A stretch of 64,000 bases of DNA from Candidatus Dechloromonas phosphorivorans (GCA_016721185.1 JADKIP010000014.1:620001-684000), one strand, 5' to 3'; shown: positions 27,219 to 36,742, counted from the stretch's first letter. Translations and numbers: made by a program. The notes: generated from the letters alone by a model not told the origin.

Positions 27219-27761
27219 TCATTTCTCCGTATTGTGGGCAGGCAACATGCGTTTCAGAATGTCGTCCTGGTCGATGAAGTGATGTTTCAGGGCGGCGCCG
27301 ATGTGGCCGGCGATGACGGCGACGAACAGCAGGTTGAGGTCCATATGGACGGTTTGCAGCAGATTGCCAACTTCCTTGTTCTTCTCCAGCAGATCGGGGA
27401 TCGGCAGCACACCGAACCAGACTGTCTGGAAACCCTTGGCCGAACTCATCAGCCAGCCGGATAGCGGAATGACGATCATCAGCCCATAAAGCATCAGGTG
27501 GCCGGCGTGGGCGGCCAGTTGCAGCAGCTTCGGCATACTGGTCGGCAAGGCCGGCGGGCGGTGCGTTACCCGCCAGAACAGGCGCAGCCAGACGAGTAGA
27601 AAGGCGCTGACGCCAGCCCATTTGTGCCAGGAGTACAGCTGCAATTTCTCGGGCGATAGCGGCAGGTCATGCATATAGAAACCGAGGGCCAGCAGGCCGA
27701 AGAAAAGAACAGCCATCAGCCAGTGCAGGGCCTTGGCGGTGGCGGTGTAGCTGACTGTCAC
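27219..27761 (-). CDS. cybB: Cytochrome b561 (superoxide oxidase type)
   Basis: 180 residues with four membrane helices and paired haem-ligand histidines: ALHWLMAVLF in helix 1, YSWHKWAGVSAFLL in helix 2, AAHAGHLMLYGLMIVIPLSGW in helix 3 and HMDLNLLFVAVIAGHIGAALKHH in helix 4. E. coli CybB oxidises superoxide and passes the electron to ubiquinone. The neighbouring YceI proteins fit as quinone-binding partners. Start overlaps the stop of the dioxygenase gene (ATGA). Confidence 0.92.
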   Translation of the reverse strand: MTVSYTATAKALHWLMAVLFFGLLALGFYMHDLPLSPEKLQLYSWHKWAGVSAFLLVWLRLFWRVTHRPPALPTSMPKLLQLAAHAGHLMLYGLMIVIPLSGWLMSSAKGFQTVWFGVLPIPDLLEKNKEVGNLLQTVHMDLNLLFVAVIAGHIGAALKHHFIDQDDILKRMLPAHNTEK

Positions 27762-28572
27762 GGTCGACCTCCATTTTTTGGCAAAAATGCATAGGCATCC
27801 ATCGCGATGACGTAATCATCGATCCCGGCATGAAAGCGTTGAACCTCGGCTTGCTCACCACCCGCACCCAGTGCCACAAACAGCGGGAGCAAATGTTCAT
27901 CGCTCGGGTGGGCCTGCACGGCGCCCGGGGCCTGGGCGCGATAGTCGAGCAGGGCGGATATGTCGCGAGCTTGCAGGCGATTCGCCATCCAGTCGGTGAA
28001 TTGGCGCACATAACATGCGGTGGCGTCTGCCCGCCGTTGCGCGCCGCTAGCTGGTAATCCCGCAGGTTGTGCGTGAGGTTGCCGGAGGCGATCACCAGAA
28101 TGCCTTTTGCCGCCAGCGGAGCAAGGGCACGACCCAGCAGGTAAGCCTGCTCCGGCCCGGCGTGGCTTTGAATTGAAAGCGGAATCACCGGCACATCGGC
28201 TTCCGGGAACATCAGGCGCAGCGGTACCCAGGCGCCGTGGTCGAGGCCGCGTTCGTTGTCCGTCGCCACCGGCAGGCCGGCAGCGCGGATGGCGGCAACA
28301 ACCAGCTCGGCGGCCTCGCGGCAACCGCTGGCCGGGTAGCGCAGGCTGTAGAGTTCGTCCGGGAAGCCGGAGAAGTCGTGGATGGTTTCCAGGCGGTCAG
28401 CAAAACCAACGGTGGGCACGGCGGTGTCCCAGTGCGCGCTGACGATAATGATGGCGCGCGGCGTGGGCAAAGCGTGGGCCTTGGCGGAAATCGCCGCCCC
28501 GGCCGCACCCGGGCGCAGCGCAAAAGTCGGCGCGCCGTGGGGAACGAAAAGTGCGGGTTGGATCGGGTTCAT
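27758..28572 (-). pseudogene. DODA-type extradiol dioxygenase (YgiD family), frameshifted
   Basis: Two frames together make one complete protein. From 28572 the first frame gives PALFVPHGAPTFAL, the metal-binding HGAP and SAHWDT motifs, GLDHGAWVPLRLMFPEADVPV, and runs correctly to GNLTHNLRDYQLAARNGGQTPP. At about 28015 it goes out of phase, and the other frame continues with YVRQFTDWMANRL, PSDEHLLPLFVALGAGG and DAYAFLPKNGG. One missing base near 28015 restores a 270-residue 4,5-DOPA-dioxygenase-like enzyme. Given similar breaks elsewhere in the window, error is likelier than decay. Divergent from the LysR gene. Confidence 0.8.
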
Positions 28573-28667
28573 GCCAATAACTCCTGATGCGATGGACGTA
28601 CTTTAGTCTTCCTCGCTGCAGCGAAATAGCCGACAATCTGCAAATGTTTATTGCTTGATTGGCAACA

Positions 28668-29567
28668 ATGGACCGACTCGATGCCATGCATCTCTTCCTG
28701 CGGGTCGCCGAACTGGGCAGCTTTTCAGCGGTGGCGCAGCAACTGGGGCTGGCACGCTCCGTCGTGACGCGACAGATCGCCGCGCTTGAAAGCCACCTTG
28801 GCGTCAAATTGATGGTGCGCAGCACACGCCGGCTGGCGCTGACCTCGGCCGGCACCGCCTATCTGGAAAAATGCCGGGTCATCCTGAATCTGGTCGAGGC
28901 AGCGGAAACCGATGTCGCGGAAGAGCGCCTGATCCCGCGCGGCAATATCCGGATCAGCCTGCCGCTCAGTTTCGGCATCAAGCGTCTGGCCCCGCTGCTG
29001 CTCGATTTTTCGCAGCGTTACCCGGAAGTCAGCCTGGACATGGATTACACCGACCGCCGGGTGAAACTGATCGAGGAGGGCATTGATCTCTCCATCCGCA
29101 TCACGCGCCGAATGGACCCCGGCGATGTGGTGCGCAAGATCGGCACCAGCACCATGCGGGTGATTGCCTCGCCGGATTACCTCGCTCGTCACGGTCGACC
29201 GCAAAATCCGGCTGAATTGGCGCATCACGAATGCCTGGGTTACACCGCCAGCGGGGCCATTTCTCAATGGCAATTCATGGTCAATGGCCAACTGGAAACT
29301 TTCCAGCTACGCAGCCGTATCAACGCCAATAACGGCGAGGTGCTGACCGAAGCGGCAGCGCAGGGGCTGGGCATCACGGTGCAGCCGGATTTCATCGCCG
29401 ACAGCGTGATTGCCAGTGGCCGTGTCGAGCAGATTCTGCTTGATTTTCCGCAGCCCGAACTCGGCATTTATGCCATGCTGCCAAGTAACCGCCATGTGCC
29501 GCACCGGGTTCGCATGCTGATGGATTTTCTCGCCGAGCAGCTGATCGCTATCTGCAAATCCAGGTGA
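28668..29567 (+). CDS. LysR family transcriptional regulator
   Basis: 299 residues. N-terminal winged helix MDRLDAMHLFLRVAELGSFS, SAVAQQLGLARSVVTRQIAAL, then the effector domain (RGNIRISLPLSFGIKRLAPL). ATG at 28668 is chosen over the in-frame TTG at 28659. The 95-base divergent region with the dioxygenase gene is the classic place for LysR control, so it probably regulates the minus-strand dioxygenase/b561/YceI/pirin series. Inducer unknown. Confidence 0.92.
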   Translation: MDRLDAMHLFLRVAELGSFSAVAQQLGLARSVVTRQIAALESHLGVKLMVRSTRRLALTSAGTAYLEKCRVILNLVEAAETDVAEERLIPRGNIRISLPLSFGIKRLAPLLLDFSQRYPEVSLDMDYTDRRVKLIEEGIDLSIRITRRMDPGDVVRKIGTSTMRVIASPDYLARHGRPQNPAELAHHECLGYTASGAISQWQFMVNGQLETFQLRSRINANNGEVLTEAAAQGLGITVQPDFIADSVIASGRVEQILLDFPQPELGIYAMLPSNRHVPHRVRMLMDFLAEQLIAICKSR

Positions 29568-29594
29568 GCCCTAATTTTTTTCTGGAGCCTAAAA

Positions 29595-30269
29595 ATGAAG
29601 AAAACGCTGATTGCCCTGCTCACCAGTGCCACGTTTGCCGTGCCGCTGGCCCAGGCTGGCGCCACGATCGAACTGGCTGCCGAGGCCAGTCGTCCGGCGG
29701 CCAACGACATGGTGCGCGCCAGTATTTACAGTGAATCGGCCGGCAATAATCCGGCCGATCTGGCGCGTAAGGTCAATCAGGAAATTGCCGAGGCGCTCAA
29801 GGTGATTCGCGAAAAACCGGCTGTTTCGGTCAAGACCGGCCAGCAATCCACCTATCCTGTTTATGGCAAGGATCAGAAAATCGAAAGCTGGCGTATGCGC
29901 AGCGAGTTGATTCTGGAATCGAAGGAACTGGCGACGGTTTCCGAACTGATCGGCAAGCTCCAGCAAATGCGTCTTGCGCTGGGCTCGGTCAGCCAGATGC
30001 CAGCGCCCGAAACACGCCGGAAGGTCGAAGACGAAACGACGCGTGATGCGATCCGCGCCTTCCAGAGCCGGGCGGCGGTAGCGGCTGATCAACTGGGCAA
30101 AGCCTGGAAGATCAAACAGCTCAATATTCAGCAAGGCGGCAGCATGCCAATGCCGGTCATGCGCGCCGGTCGGGGCGCCATGATGGCCGAAGCCGCCCCG
30201 GCGCCGCTGGAAGCCGGCGAAAGCCAAGTCACGACGACGATCAGCGGACAGATTGAACTGGCGGATTAG
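29595..30269 (+). CDS. SIMPL-domain (DUF541) periplasmic protein
   Basis: 224 residues with signal peptide (LIALLTSATFAVPLAQA-G). The SIMPL pattern is present: ATIELAAEASRPAANDMVRAS, KVNQEIAEALKVIRE, QQSTYPVYGKDQKIESWRMR and a C-terminal RGAMMAEAAPAP near the end. SIMPL proteins are beta-rich envelope proteins of ill-defined role (E. coli YggE is linked to oxidative stress). A Lys-rich start and AT-rich leader at 29568-29594 supply its translation signals. Confidence 0.85.
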   Translation: MKKTLIALLTSATFAVPLAQAGATIELAAEASRPAANDMVRASIYSESAGNNPADLARKVNQEIAEALKVIREKPAVSVKTGQQSTYPVYGKDQKIESWRMRSELILESKELATVSELIGKLQQMRLALGSVSQMPAPETRRKVEDETTRDAIRAFQSRAAVAADQLGKAWKIKQLNIQQGGSMPMPVMRAGRGAMMAEAAPAPLEAGESQVTTTISGQIELAD

Positions 30270-30406
30270 ATCGGTGCTAATTCGCCGCCACGGTGAGCTG
30301 ATGGCAGCGGATGACAGTTACCGCTGAATGCTGCTTTGAATCACCTGCAGACTGGTTTTTGACTGACAAGGGTAAAAATTTTCCGCTTTAACGGAGCTTG
30401 ATTTAG

Positions 30407-31198
30407 ATGCGAATAGTGATCGTTGAGGACAATGCCTCAATGCGCAAGGTGTTGGTTTCCGTCTTCGCTCGTGCCGGGCATGAGGTAGTTGGCATCTTTG
30501 AAGACGGTGATGGCCTCGAAGAAAAAATTGGCCAGGTTGCGCCTGAAGTCGTTTGTCTCGATTACATCTTGCCGGGGCGTGATGGTCTGGCCCTGCTGAA
30601 ATCGATTCAGTCGTTTGCACCACAGATTGACGTTCTTTTCATGACCGGTTCCGAGGAGGCCGGCCTTGAAGAAAAGGCGGCGGATGCGGGGGCGTCCGGC
30701 TTTATTCGCAAGCCATTCAGTCAAAACCAGATTGTTGAAGAATTGCAGGTGGTTGAAGAAACGCGTCGCTTGGCGAATCAGTCAAATGCCGCGAGTGAGC
30801 CTGTACCCAAGCGTGCCGATGCTGGCACTGTTCTGCGCGGCTCGGCAGTGATTGCCGATGACAACGGCTCTGTCCGTTTGGTACTCAAGGCTTTGATTCA
30901 AGAATCCGGCTTGAAAGTTGTGCAATCGGTAACCAACGGTGCGGAAGCCGTGCAAGCGGCGAAAAATCACCAGCCCTCCGTAATCTTTCTCGACATCAAC
31001 ATGCCGGTCATGGGGGGCATGGAAGCTTTGCCGCTGATCAAGGTGGCCAGCCCGCAAAGTGCAGTGGTCATGGTCACCGGCTGTGTCGATAAGGCGCAGG
31101 TGACGCAAGCGGCGGGCCTTGGCGCGGTGGGCTACATCATCAAGCCTTTGCGGCCGGCTTACGTCGAAAACTTCATCCGCAAACTGCTGGGTGGCTAA
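30407..31198 (+). CDS. Tandem receiver-domain response regulator (REC-REC)
   Basis: 263 residues made of two CheY-like receiver domains and no output domain. Domain 1 (residues 1-120): acidic pocket VEDN, phosphoacceptor in VCLDYILPGRDG, Thr in FMTGS and Lys in IRKPF. Domain 2 (140-263): ADDN, FLDINMPVMGG, MVTGC and IIKPLRP. Both look functional. It likely acts as a phosphate relay or by protein binding. No kinase is adjacent; the nearest is the fragmented one at 43.8-45.1 kb. Preceded by 137 bases with no gene. Confidence 0.9.
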   Translation: MRIVIVEDNASMRKVLVSVFARAGHEVVGIFEDGDGLEEKIGQVAPEVVCLDYILPGRDGLALLKSIQSFAPQIDVLFMTGSEEAGLEEKAADAGASGFIRKPFSQNQIVEELQVVEETRRLANQSNAASEPVPKRADAGTVLRGSAVIADDNGSVRLVLKALIQESGLKVVQSVTNGAEAVQAAKNHQPSVIFLDINMPVMGGMEALPLIKVASPQSAVVMVTGCVDKAQVTQAAGLGAVGYIIKPLRPAYVENFIRKLLGG

Positions 31199-31370
31199 GC
31201 CTTGGTAGCGCAGCGCTATCGATCGGCTGAAATTGGCCGGAGCGTGTTGGTCGGGGATGACTTGATATCAACGCGGCTTTCCCGATCGGGAGGTGATGCA
31301 ATCACCTGAAGCTGCGATGTTGGGGTAGTGCCCGAGGGGCTTGCTGATTGGGCAGGGTACTTATCTGGAA

Positions 31371-31445
<75 letters not shown>

Positions 31446-31470
31446 AACAAGTACGATTGCCTGAAAAACT

Positions 31471-31546
31471 TGGTGCGTCCTGACGGGCTCGAACCGCCGA
31501 CATCCTGCGTGTAAGGCAAGCGCTCTACCAACTGAGCTAAGGACGC
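31471..31546 (-). tRNA. tRNA-Val (anticodon TAC)
   Basis: Cloverleaf on the minus strand: acceptor GCGTCCT/AGGACGC, D-arm AGCTCAGTTGGTAGAGC, anticodon loop CTTACAC, T-arm GGCGGTTCGAGCCCGTC (one stem mismatch), encoded CCA. Anticodon TAC gives valine. It lies 25 bases upstream of tRNA-Thr, so both are likely cut from one transcript. Confidence 0.95.
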
Positions 31547-31661
31547 TGAGGGCGCGCATTATAACCAGAAAATTGAGCTGCGCCAGTAAATTTTATGATC
31601 GTCGATGCAGCAAAAAGCTGTTGTAAGATTATTGCCATTATTTAACTCAAGTTTCTGGCAA

Positions 31662-32411
31662 ATGAGCCTGCTACGCTACCTCTCTGTTTCGGGTATTTGT
31701 TTGCTGATGCTTGCCGCGCCCGATTTTGCCAAGGCAGAGCCGGCAACGCTCAGGGTTGCCGTGCTTGATGATGCGCCGCCGATGTCTTATCGCGATGAAG
31801 CGGGCAATTTGACCGGTTTCAGCTACGCGATTGCCAAGGCACTCTGCAACGACATGAAACTGAAGTGCGAGTTTCAGGTGAGTAAACTGGATTTCATGAT
31901 TGATGACCTGGCCGCCGGTCATTTCGACATCGCGGCGATTGGCCTGCTCAATACGCCGGCACGGCGCCAGAAAATTCTCTTCAGCCAGCCATTTTATCGC
32001 TCCATTTCAGTGTGGTTTGCCAAGTCGGGATTCCAGCCGGGTAGCCCTGGTGTCAGGGTTTCCACCTTTCGTGGTTCGGTTCAGGAAAATTACGTCAAGG
32101 CCCAAGGTTGGGAGAGCATCAGCGCCGAAACTGATGCCGAGATGATTGAACAACTTTCAGCGGGGGTTGCACAGGCGATTATTGCGCCCTTGATGACCAG
32201 CTTCAATCTGCAGAGGAATCCGCGATTTCTCCAGCTTGGCTTGATGCCTTTTGTTTTGAAGGCACCTGAACTGGAAGGTGATGCCTCTTTCGGCATCAGT
32301 CCCAAGCGTGCAGAGATCAAGGAGCCGCTGGACAAAGCGTTGGAAAACATTCGGCGCAATGGCACGTTTGATCGAATCAACACACAATTTTTGCCGTTCC
32401 GCGTTCATTGA
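31662..32411 (+). CDS. Periplasmic solute-binding protein (SBP_bac_3 type)
   Basis: About 249 residues from the ATG at 31662, where a proper signal peptide begins (SLLRYLSVSGICLLMLAAPDFAKA-E); an ATG at 31605 would add 19. The mature part has the family 3 pattern: TLRVAVLDDAPPMSYRDEAG, GFSYAIAKALCNDM, DIAAIGLLNTPARRQKILFSQPFY and a C-terminal FGISPKRAEIKEPLDKALENI. No permease or ATPase gene is adjacent, so it may be a stand-alone sensor or serve a distant transporter. Confidence 0.85.
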   Translation: MSLLRYLSVSGICLLMLAAPDFAKAEPATLRVAVLDDAPPMSYRDEAGNLTGFSYAIAKALCNDMKLKCEFQVSKLDFMIDDLAAGHFDIAAIGLLNTPARRQKILFSQPFYRSISVWFAKSGFQPGSPGVRVSTFRGSVQENYVKAQGWESISAETDAEMIEQLSAGVAQAIIAPLMTSFNLQRNPRFLQLGLMPFVLKAPELEGDASFGISPKRAEIKEPLDKALENIRRNGTFDRINTQFLPFRVH

Positions 32412-32501
32412 GTTTTTTTGTTTTCCCGTTGTATTTACTGAAACAGCGGCAGCCTCGCAGCGTCGAGCTGCTTTTACAGAATCCACGTTATTCTGTTCGC
32501 C

Positions 32502-33875
32502 ATGAATGACATCACGCCGTTACCTGTCTCGCTGTCAGTGGCAGCGGATCTCAAGCTCTCCGAGCTGATCTCGGCGCTCAGTCACGCGCTGGATATTACC
32601 GAAGGGCAGCCGGAGGGGCATTGTGTCCGTTGCTGCTGGATCGGCATGCATATCGGGCGATCGATCGGGATGTCTGACGACGAACTGTGGGGCCTTTATT
32701 ACACGCTGCTGCTCAAGGATCTGGGTTGCAGCAGCAACGCCGCGCGGATTTGCGAGTTGTACCTGACGGATGATCTCGCTTTTAAACGCGACTTCAAGGC
32801 GATCGGCGACAGTCTGCCGCGAGTGTTGCATTTTGTGCTTAAACACACCGGGCTCAAGGCTGGTTTGGCGGAACGATTCCGTAGCGTGATGACGATCATG
32901 CGTAACGGCGAGGAGATTGCCCATGAGCTGATCGCCACGCGCTGTCAGCGTGGCGCCGAAATTGCCCGCTTGCTGCGTTTTCCGGAGACTGTCTCGCAGG
33001 GGATTTACAGCCTTGACGAACATTTTAACGGGCAGGGCCGGCCGGCGGGTTTGGCCGGTGAGTCGATTCCGCTCTATGCACGAATTGCGCTGCTGGCGCA
33101 GGTGATCGACGTTTTTCACACCGCTGGCGGGGCGCAGGCGGCGCTTGATGAAATTCAGTTACGCGCTGGCCGCTGGTTTGATCCGCAACTGGTGAAAGCC
33201 TTTGGCAAGGTTGCTGATTCGGCGGATTTTTGGGCCACGTTGGGCGATCCCGGGATTATCGATGCCGTCCTGGTTCTGGAACCGGCCGCGAACGTGGTGG
33301 CGCTGGACGACGATTATCTTGACGATATTTCTGCTGCATTCGGTCAGGTGGTCGACTCGAAAAGCCCCTACACCAGTGGTCATAGCGCGCGGGTTGCGCT
33401 CTATACCGACATGATCGCCGAGGTCCTGGGCTTGTCACATGAGCGCCGGCGCTGGCTCAAACGCGGCGCCCTGCTGCACGATGTCGGCAAACTTGGCGTC
33501 AGCAACAGCGTGCTCGACAAGCCAGGCAAGCTTGATGATGAAGAGTGGGCAGCCGTCAAGGCGCATGCGATGTACACCGAAACCATCCTCTCGCGGATCA
33601 ATGCTTTTTCTGAGTTGGCGAGAGTGTCGGCGGCGCATCATGAACGGCTTGACGGCAAGGGCTACCCACGCGGTTTGATGGCCGATGAAATTTGTCTCGA
33701 AACGCGCATCATCACCACAGCCGATATTTTTGACGCGATTACCGCTGAACGCCCCTATCGCGGGGCGATTCCGATTCCGCGCACCCTTGAAATGATGGCC
33801 GAAAATGTCGGTACAGCGATTGACGAGCGCTGTTTTGAGGCGCTGAAACAGGCGCTGGACCGCCTGCCGAGTTGA
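32502..33875 (+). CDS. HD-GYP domain protein with degenerate first HD half
   Basis: 457 residues. The C-terminal half (from about 285) is an intact HD-GYP: TSGHSARVALYTDM, LLHDVGKLGVSNSVLDKPG, HHERLDGKGYPRGL, all metal ligands present, so c-di-GMP hydrolysis is expected. The N-terminal half is a worn copy: GHCVRCCWIGMHIG, LLKDLG for HDLG/HDIG, and HFNGQGRPAGL for GYP, so it is probably a regulatory or dimerising part. Soluble, no input domain otherwise. Stands alone. Confidence 0.9.
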   Translation: MNDITPLPVSLSVAADLKLSELISALSHALDITEGQPEGHCVRCCWIGMHIGRSIGMSDDELWGLYYTLLLKDLGCSSNAARICELYLTDDLAFKRDFKAIGDSLPRVLHFVLKHTGLKAGLAERFRSVMTIMRNGEEIAHELIATRCQRGAEIARLLRFPETVSQGIYSLDEHFNGQGRPAGLAGESIPLYARIALLAQVIDVFHTAGGAQAALDEIQLRAGRWFDPQLVKAFGKVADSADFWATLGDPGIIDAVLVLEPAANVVALDDDYLDDISAAFGQVVDSKSPYTSGHSARVALYTDMIAEVLGLSHERRRWLKRGALLHDVGKLGVSNSVLDKPGKLDDEEWAAVKAHAMYTETILSRINAFSELARVSAAHHERLDGKGYPRGLMADEICLETRIITTADIFDAITAERPYRGAIPIPRTLEMMAENVGTAIDERCFEALKQALDRLPS

Positions 33876-33945
33876 TTCTCGCCGTAAAATACCGCTTTTA
33901 GAACGCCGGCGCTTTCGGTTAGGGAAGCGCTGCTTCAATCCATTT

Positions 33946-34015
33946 TGTCGTTCTCGCGCAGGCGAGAACCCATGAGTATCAAGGTGCTCGATCCCCGCCT
34001 GCGCGGGGATGACAA
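33946..34015. repeat. REP/BIME-like element of two hairpins
   Basis: Two adjacent perfect palindromes, GTTCTCGC-GCAG-GCGAGAAC (33950-33969) and ATCCCCGC-CTGC-GCGGGGAT (33991-34010), enclosed by TTGTC/GACAA. The GCGCAGGCG/CGCCTGCGC core is the widespread proteobacterial REP type. It lies in the HD-GYP to rimO gap and may also end transcription or stabilise mRNA. Confidence 0.8.
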
Positions 34016-34047
34016 ATTAATCAGTACATCACTAGGGTTTTTACTGC

Positions 34048-35370
34048 ATGAATATCATCGAAAAAGTGCCGACTGTCGGTTTTGTCAGTCTGGGTTGCCC
34101 AAAGGCCAGCTCCGACGCCGAGCGTATCCTGACCAAGCTGCGGACCGAAGGCTACGAGATTTCGCCGAGCTACGAAAATGCCGATCTGGTCATCGTCAAC
34201 ACCTGCGGCTTCATTGATGCAGCGGTGGAAGAATCGCTCGACGCCATTGGCGAAGCACTCAACGAAAACGGCAAGGTCATCGTCACCGGCTGCCTCGGCG
34301 CCAAGGGCGACATCGTTATAAAAACGCATCCGTCGGTGCTCGCCGTCACCGGGCCGCATGCCGCCGATGAAGTGATGGGCATCGTCCATCAGCACCTGCC
34401 ACAGCGCCACGACCCGTTCACCTCGCTGGTCCCGGAGCAGGGCATTCGCCTGACGCCGGACCACTTTGCCTATTTGAAAATTTCCGAAGGCTGCAACCAT
34501 AGCTGCACCTTCTGCATCATTCCGTCGCTGCGCGGGCCGCTCGTTTCGCGCCCGGTCGGCGATGTGCTGGCCGAAGCCGAAAGTCTGGCCCGGGCCGGCG
34601 TCAAGGAAATCCTGGTTATTTCGCAGGACACCAGCGCTTACGGCGTCGATCTCAAATACCGCACCGCCTTCTGGGGCGGCAAGCCGGTCAAGTCGCGGCT
34701 CAAGGAACTCTGCGAGGCGCTGGCCAGCTTCGGCATCTGGGTTCGCCTGCATTACGTCTATCCGTATCCGTCAGTCGATGATGTGATTCCGCTGATGGCC
34801 GAAGGCAAAATCCTGCCTTACCTCGACGTGCCTTTCCAGCACGCCAGCCCGAGGATACTGAAGGCCATGAAGCGTCCGGCCTCGGCGGAAAATACGCTGG
34901 AACGTATTCGCAAGTGGCGTGAAATCTGCCCGGAAATCGTTATCCGTTCAACCTTCATCACCGGCTTCCCCGGAGAAACCGAGGAGGATTTCGATCAGCT
35001 GATCCAGTTCCTCGAAGATGCCCAGCTCGACCGGGTTGGCGCTTTCGCTTACTCGCCGGTCGACGGCGCCAAGGCCAACGAAATCGCCGGCCTGCCGCCG
35101 GAAGATGTCCGCGAAGACCGTCGCCGCTGGCTGATGCAGGTCCAGGAAGACATCAGCGCCGACAAGCTGGCCGCCAAGATCGACAGCGTGATCGAAGTGC
35201 TGGTCGATGAAGTTGATGAAGAAGGCACGATTGCCCGCTCCAAGGCCGATGCGCCGGAAATCGACGGTCTGGTCTATCTCGACGGCCACTTTGACGCCCA
35301 ACCAGGTGACTTTTTGCAGGTGCGTGTCATCGATGCCGACCACCATGACCTTTACGCCAAGCCTGTCTGA
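34048..35370 (+). CDS. rimO: Ribosomal protein S12 methylthiotransferase RimO
   Basis: 440 residues. Radical-SAM enzyme that methylthiolates Asp88/89 of ribosomal protein S12. Order: N-terminal UPF0004 domain (VSLGCPKASSDAERIL; NTCGFIDAA; VTGCLGAKG with its Fe-S cysteines), radical SAM core with SEGCNHSCTFCIIPS, then the TRAM domain at the C-terminus. The next gene starts inside its last 26 bases. Confidence 0.97.
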   Translation: MNIIEKVPTVGFVSLGCPKASSDAERILTKLRTEGYEISPSYENADLVIVNTCGFIDAAVEESLDAIGEALNENGKVIVTGCLGAKGDIVIKTHPSVLAVTGPHAADEVMGIVHQHLPQRHDPFTSLVPEQGIRLTPDHFAYLKISEGCNHSCTFCIIPSLRGPLVSRPVGDVLAEAESLARAGVKEILVISQDTSAYGVDLKYRTAFWGGKPVKSRLKELCEALASFGIWVRLHYVYPYPSVDDVIPLMAEGKILPYLDVPFQHASPRILKAMKRPASAENTLERIRKWREICPEIVIRSTFITGFPGETEEDFDQLIQFLEDAQLDRVGAFAYSPVDGAKANEIAGLPPEDVREDRRRWLMQVQEDISADKLAAKIDSVIEVLVDEVDEEGTIARSKADAPEIDGLVYLDGHFDAQPGDFLQVRVIDADHHDLYAKPV

Positions 35371-36742
35371 ACAACTCCAAGGGATCGTCGGGGCGGCTTA
35401 CGTCCTGACTGACCCGGCCGAGATTCAACCCTTCGTGACCGACTGGCGCGGCCGTTTTGTCGGCAGCGCGCAATGCGTGGTGCGGCCGGCCAACACGGCC
35501 GAGGTGGCTGCGGTGGTCAAGGCCTGCTTCGACGCCGGGGCGCCGATCGTGCCGCAGGGCGGCAATACCAGCCTGTGCGGGGCGGCGACGCCGGATGCGG
35601 CGGGGCAGGCGGTGGTGGTGAGTTTGAGCCGCTTGAGCCGGATTGCTGCGGTCGACGCGAAAAACAACACAATTTCAGTCGGTGCCGGTTGCACGTTGGC
35701 GGCGGTGCAGGCGGCGGCGCGGGAAGTTGATCGGCTATTCCCGTTGGCGCTGGCCTCCGAAGGGACTTGCCAGATCGGCGGCAACCTTTCGACCAATGCG
35801 GGCGGCGTGCAGGTCTTGCGCTACGGCAATACCCGCGAACTGACGCTGGGGCTGGAGGTCGTCTTGCCCAGCGGTGAAGTCTGGGAAGGATTGCGCGGCT
35901 TGCGCAAGGACAACACTGGCTACGATCTGAAGCAACTGTTCATCGGCGCCGAAGGCACGCTCGGCATCATCACCGGCGCTGTGCTCAAGCTCTTTCCGTT
36001 GCCGAAATCGCAAACCACCTGCTGGCTGAACCTGGCTTCGCCGGCTGCTGCGGTCGACCTGCTGAATCAGGCAAAAATCGCTTTTGACGGGCAACTGACA
36101 GCGTTTGAGCTGGTTTCGGAAACGGCGCTTGGCTTGGTACTGAAAAATATCCCCGATAGCTTGCGCCCGGCTTCTGTCGCGCCTTGGTATGTACTGGCCG
36201 AGCTTTCGGATACCAGCAGTTACGCCGTTGAATACTGGTTACATGCCCGGCTTGAGGCCGACGAAGTGCTGGACGCTGTGATCGCCCAATCGGAAACACA
36301 TGCCGGAAACCTTTGGGCTTTGCGCGAAAATATCTCCGAAGCGCAGAAGATCGAAGGCATCAGCATCAAACACGATATTGCGGTGCCGGTATCGGCGATT
36401 CCGGCTTTTCTGGCGCAGGCCGATGCGGCGCTGGCTGCCGCTTTTCCCGGTATCCGGGTGGTTGCTTTCGGCCACGTCGGCGACGGTAATTTGCACTACA
36501 ACCTGTCGAAGCCGGATGCTCAGGAAAACACCCATTTCATCGCCAGCCAGCCTGAGGTTAACCGGATTGTCCATGACACGGTTGCCGCGCTGAACGGCTC
36601 AATTTCCGCCGAGCATGGCATCGGCCAGCTCAAGCGCGAGGAAATCCTGCGCTACAAGAGCCCGGTCGAAATGGCCCTGATGCGCAGCATCAAGCAGGCG
36701 CTTGATCCGCGCGGGCTGATGAACCCCGGCAAGGTGCTTTAG
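35345..36742 (+). CDS. FAD-linked oxidase (D-2-hydroxyglutarate/D-lactate dehydrogenase type)
   Basis: 465 residues from the ATG at 35345, which overlaps the rimO end; the longer frame from 35207 is antisense-like. FAD_binding_4 domain: VPQGGNTSLCGAATPD with the PP-loop, then GTCQIGGNLSTNAGGVQVLRYG. The FAD-oxidase C domain ends with the metal-site HVGDGNLHYN and SAEHGIGQLKREE. These match D-2-hydroxyglutarate dehydrogenase/GlcD-like flavoproteins that oxidise 2-hydroxy acids. Exact substrate open. Confidence 0.9.
   Translation: MTFTPSLSEQLQGIVGAAYVLTDPAEIQPFVTDWRGRFVGSAQCVVRPANTAEVAAVVKACFDAGAPIVPQGGNTSLCGAATPDAAGQAVVVSLSRLSRIAAVDAKNNTISVGAGCTLAAVQAAAREVDRLFPLALASEGTCQIGGNLSTNAGGVQVLRYGNTRELTLGLEVVLPSGEVWEGLRGLRKDNTGYDLKQLFIGAEGTLGIITGAVLKLFPLPKSQTTCWLNLASPAAAVDLLNQAKIAFDGQLTAFELVSETALGLVLKNIPDSLRPASVAPWYVLAELSDTSSYAVEYWLHARLEADEVLDAVIAQSETHAGNLWALRENISEAQKIEGISIKHDIAVPVSAIPAFLAQADAALAAAFPGIRVVAFGHVGDGNLHYNLSKPDAQENTHFIASQPEVNRIVHDTVAALNGSISAEHGIGQLKREEILRYKSPVEMALMRSIKQALDPRGLMNPGKVL

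Noticed and set aside
26653..27621. Long version of the second YceI protein with 135 extra N-terminal residues
   Set aside because: The extra part is antisense-like sequence of the cytochrome b561 gene; a signal peptide with a good ribosome-binding site starts at 27216.
33946..34015. Palindromic element considered as a CRISPR repeat or mobile element
   Set aside because: Only one copy of each palindrome with no spacers; it fits a REP/BIME element.
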